DNA of 64,000 nucleotides from Dryococelus australis (Eukaryota; Arthropoda; Insecta; Phasmatodea; Phasmatidae), in assembly GCA_029891345.1 (NCBI GenBank), contig CM056999.1, forward strand, positions 28,493,418 to 28,557,417, given 5' to 3'. The notes beneath the pieces are model-generated. The model was not told the DNA's origin, made no database searches, and worked only from the letters and a program-made list of their open reading frames with translations. Shown piece after piece: positions 1-12,130 of this stretch. Position 1 is the stretch's first letter, and every line of letters begins with the position of its first letter. The translations under genes were made by a program, and so were the position numbers.

Positions 1-137
1 CTGATGAATCAGTGAAAAATGTCACTGAATCAACAAGTGAAGGAAATCTGGAATTTTTTAGCGGATTCATCAGTTAAATTCACTGAAGTGACTGTTGACT
101 GAATCAGTGAGACTTTAACTGATTCAAATTTAGAGTG
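1..137. mobile_element. Right end of an ACTGATT-type TIR element (copy 1, truncated by window edge)
   Basis: The stretch is built of loose repeats of a short palindromic motif (actgatt...cagtgaa) and ends in caaatttagagtg. The same arrangement, in the same orientation and ending in caaatttaaagtg, recurs at about 2290-2487, where it is the right end of a complete element. This is therefore the right terminus of a second copy whose body lies before the window. No target duplication can be tested. Confidence 0.6.
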
Positions 138-1299
138 CTTGGAATTATATAGGCCTAATTGTTTCCCGTGATAGGACATAAAGGCTTAATTTTCCATGTG
201 CCATTCTTCTAAAATGGTGGAGTAAAGTGTTTATTTGATGCTGTTGTAGATACTAACAGCACCTATATACTAAATTTATTTATACCTAATTGGTTAGGCC
301 TGCCTAGTTTCTCCTATATATAGCCATTCATGGCTTCTTCACACTTTTTGAATATAAAGTTTGAAAAATCACTCCATGTATGATTTGTTTGGTTATATAC
401 AAAAAATTACACGTATCACAAGTGTTTAAAAACTCTGTTAATATAAAAGTGCCTTATTTTTTAGTTAAATTAATACTTTATTTATAGTGTGTCGATAAAA
501 TTTATTATTTCATTAATAAATAATATATACAGGGAGAAAAGAGGTGTGTTAATGCATAGTAAGAAATAGTTCTTATGGAAAATATGAACTATGTGCACAC
601 AAATTCGATGAGGTGTCCCTCTGGTGTAATTTTATATACTTAGATAAGCTTTGTCTGCATGACGTAGAATTAGCCTGGAGGTATAACCTCGGCAGTCCAG
701 GCTTCAGAAAAGTCTGAATTTACCATGAAAGCCTATAGCACACTTAGCTAAAATGTTTATATAGTAGCCGTTCAGAAAATACGTGCCTGGCCAGCTTAAT
801 ATAGGCCCTATATAAATTAAAATTGCCCAACTGTAGTACAACTTCGTCAGATTTGGCGGAAATCGGCCGATTGTCCCCCGAGATACGACATAATTATATT
901 TTTCATGTGGTACTATCTTATAAAAATGGCGGGGAAATGAGGCTCTGTAAAAATTCATTTTATGGTTGTAATATACTGCCAGCATACGAAGTAAAGTCGA
1001 AATTTGTTTCGTACTTTCGTAGATTTAGCTTTCTGAGCTAAAATGGCTGTATTGCCACTATTTTGAAAAGTGCCTCATACTTAAACCACACGAGTTTACA
1101 CCACCTGCCACAGAACTTATTGCCTGCCAAATTGGGTAAGAATCGGTAAATAGTTCCCCATGATATGACAAGAATTTCACTTTTTCATGTTTCGCTATCT
1201 TACAAAATGGCGTACAAATGTAGTTATTTACCTTTACGACGCTTGTAATATATGTATTTTCAGCATAAAAATTTACACGTGATTGGCGGAACGGTGTGA
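138..1299 (+). repeat. Block of degenerate ~285-bp repeat units (family R285), first half
   Basis: Several units follow one another. Each contains, in order, a 'gccaaattTGGxxxgaatcgg' core, 'gagatatgaca', a 'tcttacaaaatggcg' stretch, 'tgtaatagatactgccagcat' and 'gccaccattttgaaaa' (motifs paraphrased; cores near 850, 1130 and elsewhere). The same units occur at 2500-3000, 28345-28800, 61385-62760 and reversed at 45690-47700. They are non-coding, with stops in all frames. The block is interrupted at 1302 by a TIR element and resumes after 2489. Confidence 0.7.
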
Positions 1300-1301
1300 T
1301 A

Positions 1302-2487
1302 CGCTCTAAATTCGAATAAGTGGAAAACCACTGATTTAGCAGTGAAATTCTACTACTCGAATCAGTGAAAATGGCTCCACGTAGATTCAGTGGAAAACCA
1401 CTGATTGTTTCAGTAAAAAAAATTTCACTTATTGTATTAGTGACGTGATATTATTTTACTGATTTAATAAGCGACGGCAGACTGCAGTGGCGAATTAAAT
1501 ATTGTTTTATTGAAAGTAGTCAAATAATTACGTGAAATAAACATAATTAAGATAGTACATTATTTGTATTGCGCAATTTACTTTAATTAAAAATGTGGCT
1601 GGGATTGAACTCGAGCACTCTTTCCACTTCGATCTTTTTTTTTTTTGATAATTGTTGTTTTTTTGTTTTGAAGTGACGTTAGACCGACTTGCTTACAAAT
1701 TCTCTGTGCGACAAGTGAACTGAAAATCCACCGCGAAGGGGCGCGAACCCACGATCACTCTACTGCAAGTTGTGGAAGTAGTGCAAACATTTCTCTTTGC
1801 CTACACGGGGGACTGGGACCCGCACCCCTTATATAATTAGCTGGAACCCTTAACCACATGACCAAATGAACTTGGACACCTGCGCTACGACGCCAAGTTG
1901 AAATAATGAGAGAAAAAGATATGACTTGTAGCTAGTTTCGCCGCGAAATCGTGAAGATTTAAATTTTATGCTCTTTTTTTTTTTTTTTGGTTTAATTGAT
2001 AGTGTTAGGATTTACACGAATAGTATATAGGCCTACGAGTGATCTCTCTTCATACCATTATATGCAGTTTAAACCTTCAGAGCGCTGTAACGATTAGGCT
2101 TACTTGGAAACTAAATGAAAGGCTGAGAGTTCATATGACCTCGTTAAAGGGCGTTTTAAAAGATGAAGCCCATTTTAGAAAGAATTTTGTATTAGTTTTA
2201 TTACTGAATTCGTTTTTATTTCACTTGACACCTACAAGTTTAACGACCATTTTTTTTTTACACTGTTTAAATGATCCATCAGTCAAAACTAAACCACTGA
2301 GTAAACAGTGAAAAAAAATTACTGATACATCAGTGGAAAAAAACTCTTAATTAATAGACTAAGTAATGGAAATATGGCATTTTTTCCACTGATTCATCAG
2401 TTAAGTTCACTGAAGTGACTGTTGAATAAGTCAGATACTTTTGACTGATTGAAACAGTGAAATTCTCACTGATTCAAATTTAAAGTG
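1302..2487. mobile_element. 1.19-kb TIR (foldback-like) DNA element, ACTGATT family
   Basis: The left end reads cgctctaaattcgaataagtg and the right end, reverse-complemented, reads cactttaaatttgaatcagtg, so the two are imperfect terminal inverted repeats. Both ends continue inward for ~150 bp as degenerate repeats of an ACTGATT/CAGTGAA palindromic motif. The element is flanked by TA at 1300-1301 and 2488-2489, and the R285 repeat block resumes on the far side, which supports an insertion. There is no transposase: the largest open frame inside is a 90-codon chance frame. A non-autonomous element; the TA duplication would fit a Tc1/mariner or related mobiliser, but the superfamily is not established. 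Confidence 0.7.
1590..1900 (-). repeat. tRNA-derived SINE-like sequence(s) inside the TIR element
   Basis: On the minus strand, reading from about 1895, there is an A-box-like tagcgcaggtg followed ~40 bases later by a B-box-like gggttccagct. Two more B-box-like stretches follow at about 1757-1735 (gggttcgcgcc) and 1617-1603 (gttcaatcc). tRNA-derived SINEs have this box arrangement. The cloverleaf is not convincing enough for a functional tRNA, and three B boxes in 300 bp suggest stacked or compound SINE heads. Confidence 0.45.
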
Positions 2488-2965
2488 TAGATACACCAAA
2501 TAAACGTTATATATATATATACTTTAAATATACTTTAATACTTTAAATCGTGTACGTTACATAACCTACAATGTTATTTCCGTGCCAAATTTGGCGAAAC
2601 TGGATTAAGTAGTTTTCGAGATATAACACAAAGGCTATACATTTTCCAGCAGTGTTATATTTTAGAGGGAGACCAACAATATCCATCTCTGATTACATGA
2701 TGCACTCTCAGCATACACAATTCGGTTTATATCGTTCGAATATTTTCCGAAATATGAGTCGGGAGCTTAAATTTTTAAATGGTTGCCATTTTGAAAGTAA
2801 GTGCTTATATGTGTACCTCGTTTGATGAGATTCGGTTCACGTGTTGAAAAGTTTTTAGGGGAACACGCGCACACAGACACAAGCAAACAGAAAAGTGATC
2901 ATAAGCCTTTCTTTCGGAAAGTAGACTAAAAATGAGTGTTGTGTGCTTTATTAAGGCATCGGGTT
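2488..2965 (+). repeat. R285 repeat block, second half with terminal module
   Basis: Continues the block cut at 1302. The 'gccaaatttggcgaaactgg' core lies at about 2583. The block finishes with a module shared with other copies: 'gttttTAGGGgaacacgcgcacacagacac', then 'aaagtgatcataagcctttcttt' and 'aaagtagactaaaaatgagtgt' (2850-2945, paraphrased). The same module ends the copies near 62520-62710 and, reversed, 45690-45830. A fixed end shared by distant copies says this is a mobile or formerly mobile repeat with a defined 3' end rather than a simple satellite. Confidence 0.65.
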
Positions 2966-3061
2966 GTTCATCATAAGACGTCAAAGCCATCTATTTTGGT
3001 ATCTTCGAAAGTTTGTGAATCAGTTGGAGTTGGATGATCTGGAAATTTGTCTTTTCAGGAT

Positions 3062-3376
3062 GATAGCATCAACTGTAACACTTCCGGCGCCAGCATGATA
3101 GCTTCAACTGTCACACTTCCAGCGCCAGCATGATAGCTTCAACTGTCACACTTCCAGCGCCAGCATGATAGCTTCAACTGTCACACTTCCGGCGCCAGCA
3201 TGATAGCTTCAACTGTCACACTTCCGGCGCCAGCATGATAGCTTCAACTGTCACACTTCCAGCGCCAGCATGATAGCTTCAACTGTCACACTTCCGGCGC
3301 CAGCATGATAGCATCAACTGTCACACTTCCAGCGCCAGCATGATAGCATCAACTGTCACACTTCCAGCGCCAGCAT
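3062..3376. repeat. Minisatellite, 35-bp unit x 9
   Basis: Nine tandem copies of a 35-bp unit (gatagcttcaactgtcacac + ttccagcgccagcat) at 3062, 3097, 3132 and so on to 3376, with only a few substitutions (agcgcc/ggcgcc, gcttc/gcatc). An open frame crosses it on the minus strand, but 35 is not a multiple of 3, so it does not encode a repeat protein. Confidence 0.95.
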
Positions 3377-5640
3377 GAAAGAAACTGTGTTCTTTAAATA
3401 TTTTTAATTTCCAAAGAACTTTGGCCATCCAGCGCGCCTGACCTTGCCCCGCCGACTTTCTTTCTAAGATGGATGTAACCGCGAGACAACATTTGGCTGT
3501 GACTTGTGATGTGTTGGTCGCTACATTCCGTAACACGGAGAGGCGTGTGCAGGCATCCACTGATGTTAATGGCAAACTTGTGATGTCAGTATTTGTCATA
3601 CACCAAGGTAGTTCGTAGAACATTTCATTACACTATAACCAAGTTTGATATTTATGAGTGAACGACAGGGGATGAAATATTGTACATATTTGGTGTGGAT
3701 TACTTTTTGCGAATACACATTCCTTTAGAATATTTTCTTCCGTCACACGAGCAACTCCAATTATTCACAACAGTAGTTCATTACACCTTAAATTGACCAG
3801 TGTTGTATTGAACGGGTGTGTGCTTCTCCGGTTGCCCTCGCGGCCTATCCGAGAGCAGTATGACGCTGTGCTATGACGCGGAGCTAGGCCACGACGCGAC
3901 ATCGATACGGGATGCAGCTAATCAAGAGGCGTGCAGCTGCCAAGCCACGCCCCCGCGCCGGCCACATGCCAAATTGCGGCAAGGCCACGCCCTCCACTCC
4001 TAGCCCACTTCGCTACAACCAGTCCAGCAGCGCAACATTACCACTTCATACTTCTCACCTTACACGTCCACGTAAAACGCGGTTTTCTGGGGAAACTGGG
4101 TCAACTACTTGCAAGATAACATTAACTTCACATCACTGTTTGATTTGAACACAGTTACGAGATCTGTAGTCGAACATAACGATAACTCAAAAGTCAAGAC
4201 GACGAGTCCCATGATATCTTCAATGTCAATATGTCTTTAGGCAAGGAGAGAAATGTGGATAGACTGTAGCGGGTTTTAAGCCTAAATTACGAGGACTTTA
4301 CGTTTCATTTAACACGTTACAAGCATTAAACTTAGTAAGATGGTTGTACCTTGTATGTTCACATAAAGGAAAGCTTGTGAAAGTGTCGTCTTTGTGAAGC
4401 CAAGGTTAGCAGAGCTGCGGGAACAGTCACCCGGCTGCAATAGAGCTCCTAAACGGTAAGTTCTAGAAAAACTTACTTTGTAAAAGTATTTTAAATCACA
4501 TATATTTGATTACCAAAGCTTTTCCTATTATGTTTATATCTGAATGATTCCAAGTAGTTCTAGAAACACTTACTGTTGAAGTATTTGCTTTGGATCTTAG
4601 GTGCGTACTACAGTTATACTAGTAGGAAAATGTTGTCTGAGAATGTTACTGTGCAGTTATGCGAAAATCTCTTCCTCTCTCGGACTGGTGGAACCAGACA
4701 TGCCGTAATATATTGCGAACCATTGGACTTTTGACACTGTCCGCAATGGAAACCGTACAAGAAATAACCGGATGGCGCCGGGAAACAGCCAGACAAATCT
4801 GGCAGGACGGACGCTACCTGACAGAGCTGCAGTGTATCAAATAAGACAATTCGCACACGTTGGTTGTGACCCGCCTGAATAACAAGACAAATCCGTGTAT
4901 ATAGCGTGTTTCTTTAAGTACGTTACAACGTTTGGCGGTGATTCCTTATGAAAATCGAAGTAGGACATATTTTTATAGCTTGTGATCTAATGTGATTATT
5001 AACGGAGTTGTGAAACTCCAAAAAACTGTAAAATTAAAGCTTTTAATTCAAATCACCAGTAGCTCGTAGGGTGTGTTGTTTTCGGAAAGGGAGAGGGTAA
5101 AAGTTACAACAAGGCGACTTGTTTTTTTTTTTTTTTTTATTCATTTGGACAGAATGTGGGGCCCGAGACTCGCCAGTATAGCAGAAATGTTAGCCATGAT
5201 TGAAGTTTACTGAGATAGTACCTAGTGGCTCGCCCGCTATCGTCCCAGACGAGTATACCAACACTTTTATTGACACAGTTTATCATAATTTAAATACCAA
5301 TAGTGTAAGGCTCTTGAGACTTGGAATGTTCTAGGGTGATAAGCAGTTCTAACTTTCGTGCTCTTCTTGACCAGTAATATGCCAATCCATTTTCAATCCA
5401 GTCTTCTCCCTATCCATACAAATTTAAAAAAAAGTAATTCGACTGCCTCCCAAATTTGTACATCTCAAATTTTTTTTGTATGCAGTCAACTATTCATGCA
5501 TTTTTATAGATAAATAAATTAATATTCAGTGTGCAAATCTGTTCATAAGTACTGTAGTTTTGTGCTCATAGAACCACTTTAAATTTGTGAGGGATAAAAT
5601 GATACAACAAAAAAAAAATAAAGAGAAAATCAATTACTTT
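3377..5640. other. No recognised gene; GC-rich patch at 3820-4010
   Basis: Mostly AT-rich unique-looking DNA. 3820-4010 is conspicuously GC-rich, with ggggcgtgg/ggccacgccc-like boxes, and could be a CpG-rich regulatory patch. A 61-codon ATG frame (4659-4844) and a 49-codon one (3471-3620) were read and match nothing I know. Homopolymer T runs occur at 5130. Nothing else could be supported. Confidence 0.4.
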
Positions 5641-5693
5641 ATAATAATTTATTATTTGGTAATTCCAATTTCAGAAGTAAGCAGTTCATAACA

Positions 5694-6170
5694 TCATCTG
5701 ATATAACCTCGATCCTTAAGTTCTTTTACGATCGAACATACCTCGTTAATGTGCGAGAAATTCCCGCGTTTATGAAAGTCAAGTGAATATGAGAGTATAT
5801 CAAGAAATTCATTCGGGTCTTCGGTAAACATGTAGTCTGTGTTCTTGTCGGCTTCTACCTTCATCGTATCATTTGTCCAAGGAAACACATTGGGTAAATG
5901 TGTGGGAACGTCGAGAGAATCATCATCTTCAACACTATCACTACCTTCGTGATAGTCTTATCTTGCTGTTTCATCACCATCATCATCAAGTTTACTTTTC
6001 TTTGTAGGAGTCACATGCATTTGTAGCTGAAGGTCGTTTATTTTGAAGTTCGACAACTTCACGCGAACGTTTTGCGAGTTTATATATAGCGCGAGTTGAT
6101 TCTACCAAACCTGTCTGTCATTCGGTTTTTACATTAAAAGTATCGACATAATCGTTAGTGAAATCAGTTC
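5694..6170 (-). pseudogene. Left-flank remnant of an older element (C) split by element A
   Basis: The minus strand has an acidic coding-like stretch that ends at 5694: it contains EGSDSVEDDDS and then a FPWTND...DPNEFLDILSYSLDF...VKELKDRGYIR segment (64-codon ATG frame 5694-5888, open further upstream). Charged, low in aromatic runs, no known domain recognised. It stops exactly at the target duplication of element A (6165-6170). The other side of A (14211 onward) also holds minus-strand coding-like sequence, so both are best read as one older element or gene disrupted by A. Broken; family of this part unknown, relation to the Polinton-like family inferred from the right-flank piece. Confidence 0.4.
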
Positions 6171-7030
6171 AGTAGTAGGGAAATGAGGATTTTGGCGCAA
6201 GGTCGTGGGGCGCCAGAGCCGAGGATCCGCCATGTTGTTACGTCACCCGACCGCCATATTGGATGTCATTGACCTTTTATTCCAGACCCATATGACCTTT
6301 GACCATGACACTGACCTCAAAAACCTTTGACACCAAAAACACAAAAAAAAACTTTAAAAGATTCCAAAATACATATTAAAAAAAAACCGGAAAAAATTAT
6401 TGATAATTATTTCAAAATGAGTAAAATTTATTTTCAGAAATATTTGAAGGATCCTCAGAAATGACCTATTTCCCCCCTTAAAAATGGCATGTTAAGAAAA
6501 AAAAACATCAAATCCAACTTTCGCCCAATTGAATTAATTTGGGGTCTTCCTTAGGACATACAGAGCAGTGGCGACCATATTGGTTTAAAGGCATACCTTT
6601 TACCAATTAGATACAAGGGATAAAGGATAGGAGTCAGACCTAAGCATCAGTCATGTTGCATTCATATTGTAAACAGGTGACCTTTGACCTTGACCTTGAG
6701 AATGAAAAATCAAAAATTAAAAATATCGCAAACAATTCCAAAAAAATCACAAATAATTAATAATTAAATAAATTATGAACAATTATTAAAACATTAACAA
6801 CTCATAAATTTTTTTTGAGAAACTTTTATATCTGAATATCTCCCTATAACCATCATTAGTCACATTCGTTCCATCCATAGCAACCGACTGACTCCCGCAA
6901 GCCCACTCCTTTAACCTATACTCATTCTGCCATCAATTTTTTTCGTTTGTCATTTGTTTATACATTACTAGAGGCCACCATCTTGATATGAGACCCCCAT
7001 CTTAGTAGGTGACAACTATCTTGGTAGGCC
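6171..7030 (+). repeat. Left TIR of element A
   Basis: Matches the reverse complement of 13327-14210. Landmarks in order: gccatgttgttacgtcaccc (6231 on), runs of tgacctttgaccttgacc (for example 6678-6698), and 'ccaccatcttgatatgag...ggtgacaactatcttggtagg' at 6970-7030. These are AGGTCA hexamers and GCCAT/AAGATGG motifs seen on the opposite strand. The two arms are diverged but collinear. Confidence 0.75.
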
Positions 7031-9430
7031 CTTAGTGATTTTGCACTGTAGTCATTTTCAGTAGACTGTTAGATTGTCTTAAATATTTTGAGTAGGTTAT
7101 TCCTTTTGGAGCTTCGAAGATACGTTTTAATATTTCTTAATTGTGTTTAAAACGTGCGTTTGTTAGTTTTTGAGAAATGAAATGACTAGTTTAACATTTA
7201 GCCCTATTTACCACTAGCCTAGTTCCTATTCGCTCTGCTTCGTCAGCTCACTGCTCAACTGGACAGAAAACTTTTAATATTTAGTTTGGGGTACTCAAGT
7301 TTCTTTCTAGGGCTCTGTTTGGCCTGCTAGTATATTTTAATTTTGTCAGGAGCCCCCTAGCGAGATTGAATCAGCTATGGCTTTTTAAGTTAGATTTATT
7401 TGTGTCATCCAGATTAGGCGCTTTGGTAGGGCTGCACGTCACCGCCTCTTCCGCTTATTATAATCGTGTTGTCTTTAAGGGATTTAAATTTTTTGAGTAT
7501 TAATCCACATGAATTTTAGTGTCGTTTGAAGAATTTTGCTGTGTTTGAGGCTTGAGCACTTAATATTTGCTGTAATCTTTCACCATTCTTTAGGACATTT
7601 TTTTTTATATTGCACTGTGGAAATTTTATTGAGCTTAGTCATATCGATTCTAGTCTCATACTTGGTGCTTGTGTTCTTGAGTTGAGCAATAATTACTAGA
7701 CCGTTTGACGCAGCGTGAAAGGCGGTGACGTGCCCCATCCGTACGCACGTCTCTGAAATAAAAAATGTACAGCAGTGTTCATATAAAACCTCTACTTCTG
7801 AGTAGAATTTTGTATTTTACTTTGTTAGGAATTTATGTAGATGTCCGTTTAATATTTGCATATTTAAATGTATTTACAGCGCTTGAGATTATGGTTTAAA
7901 GTTAGTATTGCAGTTTTAAAGTTGCCATTCGTCAGGTGTGAACGCTCCTTAGCACTTTTCTTGATATTGTGGTCAAGTATAAATCTATGTTTACTTGCTT
8001 TAGGCATAGTTTTGGGTGCTTTAAAATTGTACTATAGGTAAGGATGACCTGTTTCGTGTAGTATCAAAGCAAGCGTAATTTTAAATGATTCTTTGGTGGA
8101 AAATCAGTCAATTTTGTACCTGAAATATTTTAAGAGCACCCGTCATATTTTTTTACATGTTCATTTTGCGGAACATATATTAGTGAAGGGTGTGCTGTGT
8201 TTTTTCAAGCAATTATTGTCAGTATTACAATTTGAAGAATATTGTATAAAATAAAATGTGTTTCACGGAAATTTTGTGTGCGCTGTTTTTAATTTCTAGC
8301 TTTGATATCCTGCCAACAATGTTTACTATAGTGAGTGTTTGTTAATTACACCTGATTTCGTGCCATATTGAATGCAGACTATATTTACCTTAACCACATG
8401 ACCCAGAATGACTTTTAAAACTAAAGATTGAGGATAAATTCGTAAAGGTTAGCATCCTGGCAGCCAAGCGAGCTGTAGGTCTTTATATTTATAGGTATAA
8501 AAACCTGTAATTTTCCAACCAATTAAAACATGTTTCCAATCAGTATACCTACAAACATGAGGCGAGTCTTTGATTTCATATATAATTTATTAAATACATA
8601 TTTGTTATTAAAAATTTTATGTAGCACAATTTTAAAAAGCATTTTTTAGATTAATTATATATAAATGTAAATATAGTACAATAGTACTTTCAAAATACTT
8701 TTTAATGACGTTTATGTTATACTTGTATCTCTTAATTTTAATTTTATTTTACCAAATTAGGTAAACATGAAATAAAACAAACTTTTTTTTTCACACACAC
8801 ATTTTATTCAATTAATTTATTACAGTCACTCATGCCCTCTAAAAACAATTACAATACTATTCAATAGATACGCATCCCAATACATTCAACTTTGTTGTAG
8901 ATTACAGTATTTAATGCATCTCGCTTTTCACAATAGAGTTGTCTTTGTGCGACAAGAGTATTGAGATAAAATATTATTAATGTTAATGTTCTAATATTGT
9001 TACATTTTATTTGGTAAATCATTTCGTATATAATGGCTGTCATGGGACGATTGGAACACTTTTATTGGGGATGTTTGTCACCTGGGTCAGAGCAAGTTTA
9101 CTTCACAGAAATAATTCACGACTTAATATATTTTTTCGTGTCTCGGAAGGCAAAGTTTGGGGTGTTTTTTTTAGCTAATTTTGAAGTGAGGTTACCTAGG
9201 CCGACAGCAGGGGTGGTTATATTTGCGGACGCTCATATAATAATTTTTGGTACCCAAACTTGAAACATTTTTCGTATTGTAATAGAACCACTACAAAGAT
9301 TATTAAAAGTCTGTGACAACATAAACTGTCAAATAATAATAAACTAATAATTGTTGATAACTCCCTACCGAAGTTTTAAATTAACATAGGGCGTTTGTAG
9401 ATGCCTATATTTTGACATTTATATACTATA
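7031..9430. other. Interior of element A, unrecognised
   Basis: AT-rich, no long open frame. A 13-bp perfect inverted pair (gcacgtcaccgcc at 7434-7446, ggcggtgacgtgc at 7721-7733) brackets ~300 bp and extends imperfectly outward, perhaps a small TIR element. Otherwise I see nothing assignable. Confidence 0.35.
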
Positions 9431-9431
9431 A

Positions 9432-9847
9432 GCTGTTCACGGTAATATGAGCACTTTTGAAAGCCCTGTTTAAGATCTACTTGTATGCACTTTGCGTATT
9501 CTTCCGCCTTATGTAAGAATAACACTGTCACGGGTCTAATCAGTTCATTCATGTATCGGTCAAGTGAAACTGTGAAATTGTTATAAAAGTAAACATTTTA
9601 CAAATCTGCTCATTTTTACACTTTCATGAATTAAAAAAACGGAATGCGAAACGTATAATTTAAATTATCAGAAATTGTTACCTAAACCTTTTTATTCGAC
9701 GTTAAGATACGGAACTATTTCCCATCCGTCGTTACCAACTTTACTGGGCTCATGTCACTCAGGGCGCCCGTTAAAAAATATGCAGGTAGTAGAAGTGACA
9801 TTTTTCTGAGGTTGATTTCAAAAGTGCTCACTTTAGCGTGAACCGCC
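9432..9847 (+). mobile_element. 416-bp MITE, CTGTTCACGG family, copy 1
   Basis: Left end gctgttcacggtaatatgag, followed by cacttttgaaagccct; the right end is caaaagtgctcactttagcgtgaaccgcc in complement logic, giving ~30-bp TIRs. Homologous over its length to 29268-29678 (inverted), 30214-30474 (partial) and 31085-31468, and shares only its ends with 34349-34579 and 55933-56165. Non-coding. Confidence 0.8.
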
Positions 9848-11420
9848 TTTATTTACCTTTATTTATTAATAAATTTTTTCGTGAAATAACTAGGGTTTAG
9901 TGTGAAATCATCAGCCATAGCTACAAAAAAAACTGATTTGCACTACTTAAAGTAGTCCCACTTTTTATTATTTTTTTTTTTTTTTTTGCAGAAAATAATT
10001 TTGTATTTAAACGAATTTCTAAAAACAGTGTACATAAAAACATGTTTCTACGTTTCAGAATGGAGAGAACACGCAAGCGGACCACAGATCATGGTAAAAT
10101 TTTAGAGGATTTTATGGAAAAAATGTTTAACACTGCTATAGATGCTTCAATGAAGACATCCTGGAAAGAGGATAACCATTGTAACACGCCTAAATAAAAA
10201 TAAAGGAATACTGACGAATGTCAGTTATGTAATGCTCTGGCTAGCTTAGTTAGGATATGCGCTGTTACATAACATAAATTTTGTCTTTGTAAACACTGAC
10301 CCAGAAATCTATGCCTTGACCAAATTATCCTTACTTATGCTACTGAATTTGCATAAGCCTCCATTAAAGATTTTTTATTTATGGGTTTGAATTGGCATAT
10401 CATATTTGTGATGACTCTCCTTGGTATGTTTCAAATATGAATTATAATTATAAAATATGTTATTGGCAAATCATATTAACGTAACAGAAAAATTTGCAAA
10501 GCTTACATTTATCTACCACACAAGCAAAGGCATGCAGCACAAACGCGTTATGCTCACCGGATCCACCCATATATTAGCTGATTTATAATGATTATCCTAC
10601 TTTCAGTGTTCATGCATCTCTCATTAAAATAATTATATGCGCTGGACTTGGCTCTGGACGATACAACACTGTAGTAGTCCCTAGAATCGCAATACTCCCC
10701 TGGTGACTGCTGCTGGAAGGACCTGCTACTAAAACGGATCTCGCCCCTCGCCATCAGGAACTGGTCATTCTCGGCCGCCTGCAGCTACCGTGGTCCTGGC
10801 CTCGACTCTCGTCGCAGCTGCCTCGCTGTGGTTTTGCCGTTGCTGATCGAACCCCGTGTCTGGCTCCTTTCACTCGTCGTACCTCTCCTGACCGGAGCAA
10901 CGGGCGGTGAACTCCGTATTCGGATGCTGAGCTGGTTCAGGCCTGGGTCCTTTGACGACGTGCCGGCAACATCGCCTCTACGTAGTTGACTCGTTATAAT
11001 GCATACAAATTATATTGGAAGTTTAACGATACATAATTATATCTTCCTCTGTTCTGGATTGATGAATTTCAGGGCAGTACATCTCTTCTAATCAAAGTCT
11101 ACGTGGAGCCTTATAATTATGCTGTCTCCAATCTTGGAACACTGTTTAGAAGAACCACTAACATTCGATTATTTGTTCCTAATAAAATCGCCGTTGTCAA
11201 TGCCAACCTGGTTTGTTTATGTTATACCACAGAAAAATACTTTCTAACATTCAAAATGCAAGGATAGAGTTACAATTAAATATTAAATTACCATCTGCGA
11301 AGGCTTTCCAAAACAGTTTCTCAAAAACACTTTGCATACTATCAGCTGACAACTTGATATTAGAACATAAATTATGGCAATCTAATATAATATTATGTCC
11401 CTACATAAAATAAAACAATC
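9848..11420. other. Interior of element A: short exon-like frame and GC-rich patch
   Basis: A T-rich tract and tttcag precede an ATG frame at 10062-10196 beginning MERTRKRTTDHGKI, which resembles the basic start of pogo/jerky-type transposases but is too short to be sure. 10550-10990 is a GC-rich island in otherwise AT-rich DNA, with a B-box-like ggggttcgatc on the minus strand. No known domain was found. The rest is unrecognised. Confidence 0.3.
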
Positions 11421-11429
11421 TAACATAGC

Positions 11430-12130
11430 CAGGTGTTACACCATATATGATATTCCTGAAATAGTTTAAAATGCCTTGCCCCAAGCATCACTACAAAAGA
11501 ATATAATGTCAGTGTTTTCTGCAACAGGAATATGGTCATACAAAGAGGATATGTTTAATGATTCCGAGTTTGTTCCTTGTGATGTTACTGAAAGACCAAA
11601 CCCTCACCTGATTAGTTGTTCGCTTCAATCTGTTCGACAGCCATCAACTTCCCAAATATACATGCATGAAAATAGTGGTATTAGTAAAGGAAATGAGTTA
11701 CTTAATCTTCTAAATCCTTCGACATTCTCTCCTCAAATAGTGAGACCACATTCTGCTAAAGTAAACATTTATAACGAAAATTCTTCAATCAATTTGAAAA
11801 ATAGAAGGAAACGCAAAACAGCAATTCTCACTAGCACACCTGAGAAGAATGCTTTAGAAGAACAGGAAAAAAACTATTTTCTAAATGCATATAAAATTGG
11901 CAGATTGGCAAGAAACAGGCGAAGACTAGGTTAAGAACGAAAATAACCTGCAGAAAAGTCACCACAAGTTCATCCGATGACGAATATTCTTGTATTGTGT
12001 GTTTAGATAACTTTAAGGACAGTTCTCCCAATGAACAATGGGCACAATGTGTTCCTTGTAATTGATGGGCTCATGTGCTTTGCACGAAAGGGGAACTGCA
12101 TTACAAATGTCAAAACTACAAGTCCAAATG
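11430..12130 (+). pseudogene. pogo/jerky-type transposase, C-terminal fragment with zinc finger
   Basis: In one frame from ~11435 the sequence reads YTIYDIPEIV, then an in-frame stop, then the 152-codon frame 11476-11934 with NIMSVFSATGIW, FNDSEFVPCDVTERP and RKRKTAILTSTPEKNALEEQ. These match the tail of pogo-superfamily transposases (xxISGFRATGIxPxNxxxFxxxDFxPxxVTxRP, then a basic TAILTSTPxKxxLE block). After the stop at 11932 a shifted frame gives CIVCLDNF...QWAQCVPCN, a stop, and WAHVLCTKGELHYKC, a C4HC3-like finger typical of the C-terminus of these transposases in invertebrates. The DDE core and DNA-binding domain are absent here. A plain DNA transposon fragment nested in A; non-functional. 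Confidence 0.8.

Noticed and set aside
1811-1895. Functional tRNA gene on the minus strand
   Set aside because: A and B boxes are present but acceptor and anticodon stems do not pair convincingly; a SINE head is more likely.
3321-3623. 100-codon minus-strand frame
   Set aside because: Part runs through the 35-bp minisatellite (not a multiple of three) and the rest matches nothing.
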